From Isoetes taiwanensis (Eukaryota; Streptophyta; Lycopodiopsida; Isoetales; Isoetaceae): DNA of 64,000 nucleotides. Below are positions 22,073 to 35,129 of this stretch, one piece after another (positions within the stretch are counted from its first letter, which is position 1; each line of letters opens with the position of its first letter). The translations under genes and the position numbers were made by a program. The stretch is from the NCBI GenBank assembly GCA_021234155.1, contig JAJEKV010000034.1, forward strand, positions 10,243,614-10,307,613. Direction: 5' to 3'. The notes under the pieces were generated by a model that was not told the DNA's origin, did no database searches, and saw nothing but the letters and a program-made list of their open reading frames with translations.

Positions 22073-23965
22073 TAGGGGGGCGGATCTAGTGTGGTGGACT
22101 ATGTGCTGGTGCCTGAGCAGGATATGCATGTCGTCAAGCACTTTCGAGTGGGAACAACTAATAGGGATGAAGAGATCGACTCAGACCACTTACCACTTTA
22201 CTTGAAGTTGGCTTGGCAGGTTGTGCGAACCCCCGGTGCAACAACTCCTCACATGCCTCAGATGTGATTGGATTATGAACATGCAGGGGCTTATGCCCAG
22301 ATGCTTATAGATGACGGCAGAAATTTTGCAATATCCTACACTAGAGCAACAGGCGGGGCCGGTTGGTGATGTGCTTAGGGCTGCGGCGAGAGAGAGGTGC
22401 TTTGGGATAAGCGACTGCGACGGACCTCGAGGAACACAACCTTCCCGTAATCAATGGTTTGATGCGAGTGCAAGGAATACAAACGCCGGCTCCGCCAAGT
22501 CCACGGAACCACGCTTCACGCCCACATGCGGTCGGGGCGATCAGCATCTTCCTTAAAGCTAAAAAGCGGGTACATTGCGGCGCATCAAAGGGAAATGTTT
22601 TACCTCACGGGCGTCATCCCGGGACCTTCGGCGAAGGGTTCTTAGAAAGCCGATCTGACCCCAGGGAAATATCACTCCCGGCGGTGGAGACAATACTTGC
22701 AACGGCTACTATCTCGACCCTCGGGGTGCACATGCGGCATTACCCTTGCAAAGAAGGCCAGTCTTTGGAAATCCACCGAACCGGACGTGGAACAAGGCTT
22801 GCGGCGTCTTGCCAATGGAAAAGCCCGGACTTGGATGGTATGCGGCGCGAATTGCTTAAGTGGGCACGGTGCTGGCCGCCTTGTTCAACAAGGCATTACG
22901 AGAAAAGGTTTCCATTTGCGGTGGACCAATAGCGAGTTGTTCCCATATATAAGGCGGGTGACCCGCTTTGCCCAGTTATCGAACAATCATGGTCAGTTCG
23001 GTGCTTGCAAAATTGCTTGGCGGGATTCTCGGCGGCGGTTGGCCGGGTTGGCGAGGCGGCCGGAGTCGCGGGCCCTCACCCGGGCGAGGATTGAGACCCG
23101 ACACTCAACCATTGACCACATCTTCCGTTGCGAACTTCGATTGAAAACCGAAGCCGCCCGTCGGGATCTATATTGTTGCTTTGTGGATTTTGTGAAGGCG
23201 TTTGACAACGTGCCTCGGGGAAAAACTATGGGCAAGGCGCAGCAATTTGGGGTTCTGTAGATTTGCAAAATGCGATTAATACGAGGCTATCACGAAAGAT
23301 GCTCGGTCGGTTGCGGCCGGACAAGCCAACCATTTGATAGCGATGTCGGGGTTCGTCGGGGATGCCCTCTCTCCCCAACATTGTTTGGGCTTTACATTGA
23401 TCAATTGGAGAGCGGCTGGCGATACTTGAGGCGATGGAGCTCACCTTCTCTATCGGATCATCGAGCCGGTTAATATATGCGATGATGTGGACCTCTAACT
23501 TACACACCAGCGGACATGCAGCGACATCTCGATGCCACGGACACGATACGCATGGCGGCCCGATATCGCGTCAACTGGCCAAGACTAAGGTGGTTTTCAT
23601 ATCATCTTCCGTCGGAGGGTCCCCTCCTTGATTCTAGAGGCCAAAATGTGGAAGTTGCATCCACATACAAATATTTGGGAGTGGAGTTTCCTTCTACTAT
23701 GCCTTTGGGACACATCCATGCGACTCACAGTGGCCAGTTTGGAAGGCACTATATGCAATGCAAAACAATAGTCATAGAGCGGAGTTGTATGATTGGGCCC
23801 ATCAGTCACGCCTGTTCAAGGTCTTAGTGGAGCCTGTCCTTTTATACGGGGTGGAAGTATGGGGCCCAGTAGTATCACTTGCTACTTGGAATGACTTGGA
23901 GCAGGTCCAGAAGGCCTTCTTAGTACGAGCACTAGGGGTGAAGTCCACAGTCCCATATCAAATTC
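22073..23965 (+). mobile_element. LINE (RT of the FVDF.KAFD type) inside the copia pieces
   Basis: The plus strand encodes the end of an endonuclease (VVDYVLVPEQDMHVVKHFRV, then SDHLPLYLKLAW) and a reverse transcriptase: LYCCFVDFVKAFDNVPRGK, GVRRGCPLSPTLFGLYIDQL, then a YADD-like block with a 1-base deletion near 23475, VEVASTYKYLGVEF and the C-terminal VLLYGVEVWGP. It is 5' truncated and cut at the 3' side where copia LTR sequence resumes at 23966. Frames change at several places, often next to CG or CHG sites. A colinear second copy lies at 46226-48146. Confidence 0.85.
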
Positions 23966-24855
23966 TATCTAAACCATTAAAATTCAACTTCTAGTAATGT
24001 AGCAAGTCACTGTAGCAGAAGGATTGACCATGTTCCTGTAGCAGCATTGACCAAATTCAATCGACCATGGTTGAGACGAATCTATGCATCATAGGATCCG
24101 AATACTTCTTCAATGCTCTGCTACAGCTTATAATAGTACAATCCGGTGGTTAAGCATTGCCGGATTAACTTTCTTTTCCCAGCATTTTTCTCCATCGAAT
24201 TATCCCACAGACGTTTCTTTCAAATTCAATATTCGAGTTTGACACCTCGAATATTCAATGTAACTTAACCTTCAACATTTAACTATTCAACCTTTACAAT
24301 ATTTAGCCATGGTTTCACCATTAACATTTCAACAACTTTCATAAGCCTTAAGCCTTGCAATGATATTCTTTTGATCTTGTAGCTTCTACTAACAAGTGTA
24401 CAACCTTCATTGTGGATTTCTTTGACTGCAACAACTTGGAACATTTCTTATAATGTGACATGATTAATATTTTCAACACTTCCCCTTCATGTCATATCTG
24501 CACCTGTAAACATGATTTGTTGTGTGAGTTCAGTGAATCTTTTCTCTGCTAAAACCTTTGTCAAAATATCTGCCACCTGTTTATCTGTATTAATGTAGTT
24601 GACCTGAATCAACCCTTTGCATACAGCATCTCTAATGAAATGCATCTCTAGTTCTATATGTTTTGATCTTTCATGCATTACTGGGTTTTTAGTCATGGCT
24701 ATGCAGCTTGTGCTATCACATAGCATCTCACTAGATTTTGGTTGCTCAACTCCAAGCTCTAGTATAATCTCCTTTCCCAGATTAGTTCCTTTGCACATAA
24801 TGTGGTTGAGGCATACTCAGCTTCTGCAGTTGACAATGCTATGGATGATTGATAG
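23966..24855 (-). mobile_element. copia LTR part plus RNase H end
   Basis: Starts inside the LTR-like sequence (AACCATTAAAATTCAAC), runs through the LTR start (TGTTGAAAATATTAA on the minus strand), the polypurine tract near 24480, and the pol C-terminus. The frame 24798-24487 includes CDSTSCIAMTKNPVMHERSK, HIELEMHFIRDAVCKGLIQV and ADILTKVLAEKRF without the stop seen in the 21-kb copy. It ends abruptly within STAEAEY-coding sequence at about 24850, joined to a gypsy fragment. Confidence 0.85.
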
Positions 24856-25310
24856 CTCAAGGCAAGATTGCAGCACTCCAAAGGTTAGCATCCCCTCAAA
24901 ATTTGAAGCAAATCAAGAGTTTTAGTGGAATGACTAGTTTTCTTAGGATGTACTTTCCTAACTTTGCTCATATCATTAGTCTTGTCTCTAAGTTAACTAG
25001 AATAGGCAAATTCACTAAGTCTGAGAGCAAGTTTATTCCTGTCATGTGAACACTAGAGTGTCAAGAGGCCTTTGATTTTCTCACTACATTCATTTCTGAG
25101 CATGTACATAAAAAATCTATCTAATCTAATCTAATTAGAACCCCAAATTTAGACATGTCTTTTGAAGTCTATATCGATGTTACTGAAAAGGCCATAGGTT
25201 TAGCAATCCTGCAAGATAAGCACATTATAGTCTATGCTAGCAAACAATAGTCTTCTTGAAGAAAGGTACACACCTATGGAGAAGAGTGCTAATTCTTTAA
25301 TGTTTCTTAT
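24849..25310 (+). pseudogene. Ty3/gypsy polymerase fragment
   Basis: The plus strand reads KIAALQRLASPQNLKQIKSF, then RMYFPNFAHIISLVSKLT, the RT thumb/connection region of gypsy elements (PxxLKxLRSFLGLxxYYRxFIxNFAxIxxPL), then after stops EVYIDVTEKAIGLAIL, the start of the gypsy RNase H (..TDAS..AIGAVL). A CTAAT tract (25121-25135) replaces the usual TAPIL/xTP block between them. Several stops; RT palm and integrase missing. Confidence 0.8.
25121..25135. repeat. (CTAAT)3 tract inside gypsy pol
   Basis: Three perfect units preceded by CTAT and followed by TAGAA; lies between the RT and RNase H blocks of the gypsy fragment. Confidence 0.85.
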
Positions 25311-26612
25311 TTCAAGGCAAGGACGTCTCTTATTGAAAAGCAAAATCCAAGTTCATATGCTATCCTGATGGCAACCCCATACAGCTACTTTAATTTGTGA
25401 GCCGGAATCCTATGGCAACAATGTAGTATCACAGTTCAAATTACTTTATCCCATCTATCGACAAGACTTTTGTTCTAAATGCTTCCCATGACATGAGATG
25501 ATGGGACTCATACTAAGTGTCTTGCAAATGAACCCACCAACATGGAGTAGACAAGCGAAGACCATACCGAATTAATATGAAAAAGTGTCCTAACAGTGTC
25601 CCAATTAGCAAGCAACTTCTTTAGAAATGGAGAAGCATTAGCATACGGATGTATATGATAAAGCAAAGCCTAAAACGGAGGGGCTTAATGGTGGCCTTAT
25701 GAAATGGAAGTCAATGTTGAATCAAATGCATTAGTAACCTCAAGCCGGAAGAATCATTTTTACCAATGAGAATCCTCCAAATAAACTTTGATATCATCAC
25801 CTTAATCTAAAGATGAAAATCCAGCATTTCAAGACCACCAGATGTCTTAAGTTTAATGCATTTTGCCCAAACTACCTTGACCACAACATCTACCTCATTT
25901 CCACCCCAAATAAAATTCCTGACAATATGCACAATCTCCTCCATCTTATACTGAAGCTAATAAAAGAGATGCCATGTACACATGAGTATTACTAAGAACA
26001 CGCCTAGCCACAATGGTTCTTCTGAGTATGGATAGTTTAGCTGTATTCCACCAAAATAAGTGCTTTTTCAATCCTCTAATAATTTCATCCCAAGCATCTG
26101 AAGCACAGACGTGAACTCCAACAAGGATACCAAGTAACTTTGTGGTATTTCCATGCAGAAGAATTTTCCATGGATAGTCCAAAATACAGGGAGGGGTGGG
26201 ACTGTCCAATGTCCACAAAGCAACACATTTTTGCCAACCCACTAGACCTTATGCTAAGGAGAATGTGTCTAGCAATAGTTTAGCATTATAAAGATTTTTA
26301 GCCTCGGCAATTAGGAACAAAAAAGTGTCATCAACATATTGATTACATACTTCTTGAGAACCATCGTCCATTGTCAGACCTTGAATGATGCCATCCTTGC
26401 TAGCCACATAAAAGTCTAGGATAATACTTTTGCCACAATTGTAAAAACAACTACAAAAATATTAGATGGCTCGTCCTGAAAAGTGCAGTATACCTTGCTG
26501 ACGTCTGAAGCTTCATGACATTTCTTGTAAATGACTCCTCGAGTTCGGGGCAAGAAGATACTTCTCTAAGAAATCCCAATCAACATTATCGTAAGCTTTA
26601 GCAAAATCTACT
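25311..26612 (-). pseudogene. L1-type LINE reverse transcriptase fragment
   Basis: Minus-strand blocks in order: VDFAKAYDNVDWDFL (RT motif A, 26610-26560), QYVDDTFLFLIAEA (catalytic motif C, about 26350-26310), then the clean frame 26242-25946 with TTKLLGILVGV and ARRVLSNTHVYMASLL, then FIWGG, VVWAKCIKLKTSGGLEMLDF. This is the C-terminal half of plant L1 ORF2. The region between motif A and motif C is shortened. It belongs to a different lineage from the 22-24 kb LINE. The left edge is approximate. Confidence 0.8.
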
Positions 26613-29600
26613 TACTTAAAATGTTTTTGGGGGTGGATGTCCTCTTTTTTTCGGTCCCCTGTAGACATCAAGATCCGGCGAAAAAGCAAAATTTTGTGAA
26701 CGGAATATCAAAATTCGGCAAACAAGTAATTTAGATTGTGAGCGAGTTTTCGTATTGTTTTTGGTCAGGCTTTTTTTGGGGGGCATTTTCTCAGACATGA
26801 TGTAATGCTCAAAGGCAGTACATGAGCTAAAGATCCAATTGTTCTACTGGAGCATCTTGGTAAGCATGGTTTCATCCAGTTTTTTTGCTCTTTCAGAGCT
26901 TGAAGATGGAGGAAGCAAATTGAAATCCGGTGGATTATGTTTGGAAATCAGATTTAAGATCAAAGTAGACGTTTTGTGAAAAGGGCCTAAATATATTTGA
27001 AGAGCTGACTTACAAAAAGCTCCCATATCTGCTATATTTCTGAGTTTAAATTATGGTTTGCCAATAGTGAATTGTTTGTGATTTTTAGTGCTTTATGCTA
27101 AGCTTGATATTTTTCTCGCATCCATTTTTCATTTCAGGATTTGATATTTCTGGTGCTCTTAGAACCATTTTAACCGATTACACTGGTAAGCATTCCCATC
27201 AAAAGTCTGTAAAGCATGAATAATGGAGAGTTTTTTAGCATTTTCTTTGCATGCAGAGGAAAATTTGAGTCTGATGTGCATGCAATGAAGGCTTAGATGC
27301 AGAAGTTTCAAGTTACTTGGAGGTGGATTTTCCCTTGAGAATAATATGCAAAATCTGAGGACGATCATTGTCAGCCTAGGCAGAGCATGGCCTAGAGAAG
27401 TTTCAGTAGAGCAAGAAGGTAAAGCTGTTGCATTAAGGCTGACGTTTTGTACTTTGCGCCTATTGTGTAGCTTCTATTGTTGTGTAGCTTCTACTTTGTA
27501 TAAAACCCTTTTAGTGCAGGCTAAGCCAGCTCTTGCAGGACATTATTTCCTGTAAGATCTTAAAATGCTTGAAATTTTGTATATTAGCAATCTTTTCTTT
27601 AGGTTTATGGAGCCATGGTCCTCTATTTTGATTGCAAAGAGCCATCCATTAAAACTTTTACTTCCTTCATATGCAGGCAAATAGACTTTAGTTTGAAGTT
27701 CATTTGATATAGGCCTACCATTTGTTAGCAAATAAGAATATCTTTGTATGTGTGTTTGAAATTGCCAATCATGTCCTTATCTGTAGGTTGATTAAAATCT
27801 GGCATCATTTGCAACTCAGATTGCATTTGCTTTGCTTTGGATTTATTGGCTTTGAACTACTACTAAATCTTTGGCAAAATGGATGATTCTAACCCTTCTA
27901 AGTCCTCTAACCCAGCTTGAGCAAATCCGACATTGCATTGTAAGCAGTGAAATCTTTCTAAGTTCTAATTTTTTGTAAGCACTCATTTTCAGTGGTAGCG
28001 CGCATATATAACGTTTATGGTTTGTTGCAGTGGAGCTTCGTGAAGCTAGGAGAGCCATTTTCTAGAGACATTTTCTTGACGTTTTTTCCTCCCCTTAGTA
28101 GAGCTTTTATATTCCCTCGATTATTTTGGATATGCATGCATGCTTTGCACATTACCTAGAGTTTATTACATAGAAGTTTTCTCCTATTCATTTTAATGTT
28201 GCACAGTTCTCTTTTGCAGGTAAAATTTTGCATATATTTGGAGCTATTGTTATTCTGTATTCTACTATGCATACTTGTTGAACGTCTAAGGTCTGTATCA
28301 TGGTTATTGCCTAATTAAAGTGGTCGAAGGCTAACCTAGAGATAGAAAAGGCTGTTGAATATCCTTTTGATAGACGTCCTTCCACAAAGTAAGTGTGACT
28401 TTACCACGTATTTATATGCCTTTTTAAGTATAAATACATGACATATTAATTATTCATAAGCTAAGGTTAGCTATGTTGATCGTTAATTATTAAGGTGGAA
28501 ACCTAACCCTAAATGCTAATTCAAATTTAGGGCTTAACCTAATATTAAAAGGGCTAAAATATTAAATTAATTAATGATAACCAATCTAGAATTGCCACCT
28601 GGCCCAAACCAATTGAGCAAGGCAGACCTGTTAACTTGGGACATCCAAATTGGGGTTTCTACCCCCAATTTGCTCCAATTCAATTTGGGGGTAGTTGGAG
28701 AAGGATGATGAGCTTATTCCACCAGCAGAGCATGGAGAACCTGAGAGATGGGAGATCTAGCTCAGCTACCAGTTAGTAGGCTTAGTTAGCTTAAAATTCT
28801 AGTTAGGAACTAACCCTTGTTTGTTAGATGGATGATTAGTCTCTCTATTTTATGTTCTAGATGAGATTGTGATGGATGTATCAGATATGAATGTTCTCTT
28901 TTTGTTCCTCCTGTGTTGTATGGGTAAAAAGGGGGTAGAGACCTAAAGACCGTCTAGGAGTAGAGATGTTCCTAGTTAGAACCCTTAAAACCCAGTAAAT
29001 GCGGCCTTTGCACAAGAGCCCACTTGGCTGTGGATGTTATGATGTGATTCAACACCAATTAACGAGCATGATGGTGAATCGGGGGGTGGGGTCTTGCTTA
29101 GCGCGGCTACAGGACTCCTATAGTGTGCTAGGCTTATAGCCGGTCACCGAGAAGGGCAGGGTATGGGTCGACACTCCACAGGTCACGAGGAGGCGTGCCT
29201 ATATGGGCATACGGACTCGAGCAGGCGAGGTGAGTCGGCCTTTAGATTTAGGGGAGTAAGTTGGAGTGCCGGATTTGGGGGCGTGTGCAAAATGAGGGGA
29301 AAAAAATGTAGTCATATACATGTGCCACCTTTCCCATCTGTGAATCGTCTAATACGTTGCTAGAATCTAAAAAATATGCTAGGCTTGCCATGCAACCAAA
29401 TGCAATCTAATAAGTGGTGTCATGGCATATATACCTCATGTGTTATGATCTTTGTAACTATAAAATGCTTTCTTTTGCAAGAATAGTTCCATAGTTGCAT
29501 TATTGTGTTTTGTGTTCTAATACTGATGTTCCATTTTGAAGTCCTTTGAATAACATCCATCGACACCCTCCAAGTCAATTATGACGAGCGTATACCTTGT

Positions 29601-29848
29601 ATCAAATAAGTTACACCTTTAGTCAGTTATAGTGGACATCCATGCCTAGCACACCTGTTCCACCACTATAAGTAAAAACATGTTCCACCACTATAAGTAA
29701 AATTTATATTCTATACAACTTTCAGAATTTTCAACATTAAAATCTTAATACTACTATTTCCAAACTAATTCAACATCATCAGCTTACTTGCATTTCTTTC
29801 TCTCCTGGCCACCTTCCAAATTAGCAAGGTATTATAGAATGTATCTAT
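26613..29848. other. Long unrecognised region, probably Helitron cargo with exon-like scraps
   Basis: No full gene recognised. At 27139-27188 a short stretch between AG and GTAAGC reads FDISGALRTILTDYT and looks like a captured exon of an unidentified gene. Another open stretch near 27345-27460 (NLRTIIVSLGRAWPREVSVE) has some protein character. Because a Helitron 3' end on the same strand lies at 29877, much of this region could be Helitron interior; a 5' end was not located. G-rich text near 29050-29290 shows many differences between copies A and B. Confidence 0.4.
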
Positions 29849-29877
29849 GCCCGGCAACGCCGGGCACCCGTTACTAG
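29849..29877 (+). mobile_element. Helitron 3' end
   Basis: Hairpin GCCCGGCAACGCCGGGC (29849-29865, 7-bp stem), 8 nt, then CTAG (29874-29877) followed by T. Same design as the Helitron end at 7586-7613 (loop AAC, tail TTACTAG), so both belong to related families. Confidence 0.75.
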
Positions 29878-29995
29878 TTTTGTATTAATATAAGATTTAG
29901 TCAATATTAGTCTTTAGCTTATGTAATTCATATCAAAAATAATATTTGAAATTATTTTCCCTCATCACAACATATATAATTGAGAATGCCCGATA

Positions 29996-30000
29996 GGGAC
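29996..30000. repeat. Candidate target duplication of the LTR array, left copy A
   Basis: GGGAC directly before the first LTR; compare AGGGC at 35125-35129 (degraded) and AGGAC at 60512-60516. Confidence 0.5.
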
Positions 30001-30625
30001 TGATATGGTTTAAGGTTAATAGGAGTGGCCTTGCATAGAACAATATTTATTGATATGATCAAGTAAGAAAGTCATCCAATATGTCTAAGCCTTGATTTTA
30101 TCAAAGAGAGCGCTAAAAATAAACCTTGACCTTTATTTAGAAGCAAAAAGGCAAAAAAAATGTGTTGTTACCTATAAATAGAAGGACAACTTTGATACGT
30201 GATATCTCCGCGACCACAACTCAGAAATCGGCGATCCTTACATTGTTGGAAAGCTCTTGAAGTCTAGTTTCTAGATTGGGCTTGTTTGTCTATTCCTTAT
30301 GGTTTGAAGGTTATGCCTAGAAAGGTGCATAGGGGTCTAAGCTGACTGCACAGCTAGATCTGCTTCTTCCTATGTTGATGATGTGTCTAGCCTTACCTTC
30401 TAGTATCTTCTCTTGTTCCTTGCTTGATCATATCACTAAAAGGAGATCCTGTAACACTAGTGGTTGGTCGCGAGAAAGAGCTTGTTCTTATACAGTCTTG
30501 CGGAGTAGCTTGACTTGATGGCATCTCTTTTAGTTGGTCCGGTTGGGTGGTAAATCGAGTACCCTATGGTGTTTTGCTTTCTAATAAGTTGATGAATTTG
30601 CAGGAAGAACAGAGCATTCGTAACA
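30001..30625 (+). repeat. LTR A1
   Basis: 625 bp, TG...CA; contains a CCTATAAATAG TATA box near 30173-30182. Confidence 0.85.
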
Positions 30626-31306
30626 ATTGGTATCGAGCCAAGTTAGGTCTTTACGGTAATTTGTGGGTGATGGAAGCATTGGAAATTTGAGTGGCTTAGC
30701 AGCACACAAGATATCTTAAGGCAGCATAGGCGAGCGAGAACCCGAGCGAAGAGCAAAGGTGAAAAGAAGGTAGCACAAGAGGTCAAAAGGGAGGACATTG
30801 CAAATAGGTTACCTCTTGTTTGGGTATGGCCGATGTTTCTGGATTATGATTAGAATCTTTAAATATTTCTTATTGCATCCTTATGGTTGAGGTTGGTGCC
30901 TCAACGGATAATTTTACATTGTTGTCTAAAATTATGAGCAGTAGTTGGTGCTACTGGCTGAGATTGGTGCCTTAAGGATGGAAAGAGTTGGTGCTCTTGT
31001 CCATGATTGGAATGGCGGTTGCCGAGGTCCATGATTGGAATGGAGCGGATGCCATATCAAGAGGTTGGAATGAGTTGATGCCATGTCAAGTGAATGGAAT
31101 GAGTTAGTGCTCATGTCAGTGAATAGAATGTTTGTTATTCACGATGTTTGCATTTTGAGCCATTACTTACGATTGGAATAAACCGTTTCAAGCCTTAGGA
31201 CTTCCTATAATGTTTATTTAGGTATCTTTGAAAGAAAAAAAATCATTTAAGACTATGTTAGTAAAGAACCATACCATTTGGTTGGGTTTTGCGGAGTTCT
31301 AATCTT

Positions 31307-31954
31307 TGATATGGTTTAAGATTAATAACTAATAATGGTGCTTTCGGGGAGTGGCCTTGCATGGAACAATATTTATTGATATGATCAAGTGAAAGCCATC
31401 GGTATGACTAAACCTTGATATTATCAAAAGAGAGCTAGAAATAAACCTTGACCTTTATTTAGAAGCAAAAGGCAAAAAAAAAAAAGGTGTTGTTGCCTAT
31501 AAATAGAAGGACAACTTTGAGACCGCGATATCTCCGCCAAGCAACTTCAGAAATCGGCGATCCTTACCTTGTTGGAAAGCCCTTGAAGTCTAGTTTCAGA
31601 TTGGGCTTGGTTGTCCATAGATTCCTTATGATTTGAAAGTTATGCGAAAGGTGCATAGGGGTCTAAGTTATTTGCACAACTAGATGCTGGCTTCTTCCTA
31701 TGTTGATGATGTGCCTAGCCTTACCTTCTAATATCTTCTCTTGTTCCTTGCTTGATCATATCATTAGAAGGAGTTCATGTAACACCAGTGGTTGGTAGCT
31801 AGAAAGAGTTTGTTCTTATCTGACCTTAGCGGAGTAGCTTGACTTGGTGATATCTCTTCTAGTTGGTCGGTTGGGTGGTAAAGCGAGTACCACTGTGGTA
31901 TTTTGCTTTCTAATAAGTTGATGAATTTGCAGGAAGAATAGAACATTCGTAACA
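31307..31954 (+). repeat. LTR A2
   Basis: About 648 bp, TGATATGG...CGTAACA, followed by a primer binding site damaged to TGGTATCGAGCC. Confidence 0.85.
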
Positions 31955-32929
31955 ATTGGTATCGAGCCGATTCGGTCTTTACCGGTGAGTGTGGGTGATG
32001 GAAGGCGTTGGAAATTTAAGTGGCTAAGCGACAAAGAGGTCCAAGAGGGGCAAATTGCAAATAGGTTACCTCTTGTGCGGTTGGAAAAGAGTTGGTGCTT
32101 TTGACCAAGTGATTGGAAGGAAGTATGCAGGTCCACGATTGGAATGGCGGATGCCATGTCAAGAGATTGGAATGAGTTGGTGCTCATGTCCCGTGAGTAG
32201 AATGTTTGTTATTCGATGTTCGCGAGGTCTTACGGTTGGTCTTTGGAGATTGCAAAGCTGGAATGGAATTGATCGAAGTTGGTGCTTCTAGTGGAGGTTA
32301 GTAAACATTTTGTTGAGACAAATTAAGTTGATGTTCAATTTGTGGTTTTGGAGGCCTTCTCGAGGGAACTAAGTTTATTCACGAGAAGGGAAGGACTAAC
32401 AATTGGTATTATTACTTCTAATGGAAGGGGAAAATATCTTTCTTGTTCAAGTTGAATGATGATGTTTAACTTGAAGAAGCTGGAAAAAAATTTTGGGAAT
32501 GCCATATTTGTTCAAGTGAGGGGCCTACGTGATGGATCGATTATGGAGATTTTTACGTCCATGCTTGGCGGATCTGCCTTGGAGGATCGAGAGAAAAAGA
32601 ACATTCCTAGGAGAACAAGGTTGGTCCCAAGGCGGGAAAAGACTATGTTGTCTGAGAACCATATTATTTGGTTGGGTTTGCAGGTTCTAATGTCATGATT
32701 GAGTTTTACGCAGGACATAGAAATTGTCATGCAGGGAATTATTTGGGAGATATTCTTACCTTCTTATTTGGCACATTAGCAATTTAAGTTTTAGGCAGCT
32801 ATCGGGTAAACGTATATTTGAGTTACATTTGCCTTAGGGGAATTCTAAGGAGGAAGTATAAGGTGTTCTTTTCTTTGTGTAGTGTATAGTAAATCTTGAG
32901 ATCTGTAGCATAATAGTTGGACTTGAATA

Positions 32930-33230
32930 TTTCTGATTGTGGACTCAATTAGGGTTGCAACCATGGACTTGGTTGTGGTAGATGTTTCTAGTTGTGGATT
33001 CAACTAGGGTTGCAACCATGGATTTGGTTGTGGTAAATTATTTTCTAGTTGTGGACTCAACTAGGGTTGTAACCATGGACTTGGATTACGAAAATTTTTT
33101 ACCCTAAAGGGCTGGACTTGAATTTTTTAGCCTAGCGAGGCTGGACTTGACAATTTTTATTATGCGAGGGTTGTAGCCATGGACTTGGTTGTATCATTTC
33201 TTGATCGAGGGCGATCAATCAGAGAAGGGA
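32930..33230 (+). repeat. About 50-bp tandem repeat in internal region (copy A)
   Basis: The phrase CAACTAGGGTTGCAACCATG plus GACTTGGTTGTGGTA recurs three or more times before the polypurine tract. The same units appear in copy B near 57128-57300 and 59580-59730. Confidence 0.8.
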
Positions 33231-33234
33231 GGAA

Positions 33235-33880
33235 TTGATATGGTTTAAGATTAATAACTAATAATGGTGCTCGGGGGAGTAGCCTTGCATGGAACAATAT
33301 TTATTGATATGATCAAGTGAGAAAGCCATCCAGTATGTCTAAACCTTGATATTATCAAAGAGAGAGCTAGAAATAAACCTTGACCTTTATTTAGAAGCAA
33401 AAAGGCAAAAAAAGGTGGTGTTGCCTATAAATATAAGGACAACTTTGAGACGTGATATCTCCGCGACCACAACTCAGAAATCAACGATCCTTACCTTGTT
33501 GGAAAGCCTTGAAGTGTAGTTCCAGATTGGGCTTGGTTGTCCATAGATTTCTTATGATTTGAAAGTTATGCCCAGAAAGGTGCATAGGGGTCTAAGTTGA
33601 TTGCACAACTAGATCTGCTTCTTCCTATGTTGATGATGTGCCTAGCCTTACCTTCTAATATATCTTCTTGTTCCTTGCTTGATCATATCATTAGAAGGAG
33701 TTCATGTAACACCAGTGGTTGGTGGCTAGAAAGAGTTTGTTCTTATACAGCCTTGCGGAGTAGCTTGACTTGGTGATATCTCTTCTAGTTGGTCCGGTTG
33801 GGTGGTAAAATGAGTACCCTGTGGTATTTTGCTTTCTAATAAGTTGATGAATTTGCAGGAAGAATAGAGCATTCGTAACA
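33235..33880 (+). repeat. LTR A3
   Basis: About 646 bp; preceded by GAGAAGGGAGGAAT (polypurine tract) and followed directly by internal sequence with no primer binding site. Confidence 0.85.
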
Positions 33881-34488
33881 AATGCCAATATTGAGTTTTT
33901 CGCAGGATATAGAAATTGTCATGCAGGGAATTGTTTTGGAAGATATTCTTACCTTCTTATTTGGCACATTAGCAACATAAGTTTCTGTGACTGTCGGGTA
34001 AGCGTATATTTGAGTTACATTTGCCTTAGGGAAAGTCGAGGAGGAAGTATAAGATGTTCTTTTTTTTTTTTTGTGTAATGTATAGTAAATCTTAAGACAA
34101 CTAATATATATGCTGCTGACATAGATGTTGGTCTCATTGTTCATTATTAAAAGGTATATAAGGAAAAACTTTTTAGCCTAAGAAATTTTGGACTTGATTA
34201 TTTTCTAGTTGTGAATTCAACTAGGGTGCATAACTCATGGACTTGGTTGTGACAGTTATTTCTAGTTGTGGATTCAACTAGGGTGCTTAACTATGGACTT
34301 GGGTGTGTGATTATTTTCTAGTTGTGGACTCAACTAGGGATGTAGCAAGTGGACTTGGTTATGAAAATTTTTAGCCCTAAAGAAAGGCTGGACTTGACAA
34401 CTTTTATGCGGTTGTAGCCATGGATTTGGTTATGCTAATTTTTCATATAATTTCTTGATCCGAGGGGCGATCAATCAGAAAGGAGAAT

Positions 34489-35124
34489 TGATATAGTTTA
34501 AGGTTAATAATTAATAATGGTGCTCAGGAGTGGCCTTGCATGGAACAATATTTATTGATATGATAAAAGTAAAGAAAGCCATCAATATGTCTAAGCCTTG
34601 ATATTATCAAAGAGAGCTAAAAATAAACCTTGACCTTTATTTAGAAGCAAAGACAAAAAAAGTGTTGTTACCTATAAATAGAAGGACAACTTTGAATATC
34701 TCTGCGACCACAACTCAGAAATTGGCGATCCTTATATATCGTTGGAAAGCTCTTGAAGTCTAGTTTCCAGATTGGGCTTGATGGTGCGTAATTTCCTTGC
34801 GGTTTTGAAAGTTGTGCCGAAAGGTGCATAGGGGTCTAAAATTTGCACAGCTAGATCATGTGTCTTCTATGTTGATGATGTAATGCGGTCTTACCTTCTA
34901 GTATCTTCTCTTGTTCCTTGCTTGATCATATCACTAAAAGGAGATCTGTAACACCGATTGGTTCTTTGGCTAGAAAGAGCTTGTTGAATCTGATCTTGCG
35001 GGTAAGCTTGACTTGATGGCATCTCTTTTAGTTGAGTAGGTTGGGTGGTAAATCGAGTACCCTATGGTGTTTTGCTTTCTAATAAGTTGATGAATTTGCA
35101 TGAAGAATAGAGCATTAAGTAACA
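34489..35124 (+). repeat. LTR A4
   Basis: About 636 bp, the last of the array; its end reads CATTAAGTAACA where copy B has CATTCGTAACA. Confidence 0.8.
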
Positions 35125-35129
35125 AGGGC

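Larger units (their letters stand above)
30001..35124 (+). mobile_element. Non-autonomous LTR retrotransposon array, copy A (four LTRs)
   Basis: Four LTRs (30001, 31307, 33235, 34489) alternate with three internal segments of about 680, 1280 and 610 bp. LTRs begin TGATATGGTTTAAG (the last TGATATAGTTTAAG) and end CATTCGTAACA or similar. A primer binding site for initiator Met tRNA follows LTRs 1 and 2; purine tracts precede LTRs 3 and 4. No gag or pol was found. Much of this copy is degraded at CAG/CTG sites relative to copy B, including the primer binding site. Confidence 0.85.

Noticed and set aside
22311-23268. Independent plus and minus frames at 22.3-23.3 kb as host genes
   Set aside because: Plus-strand frames are pieces of the LINE RT; minus-strand ones are shadows.
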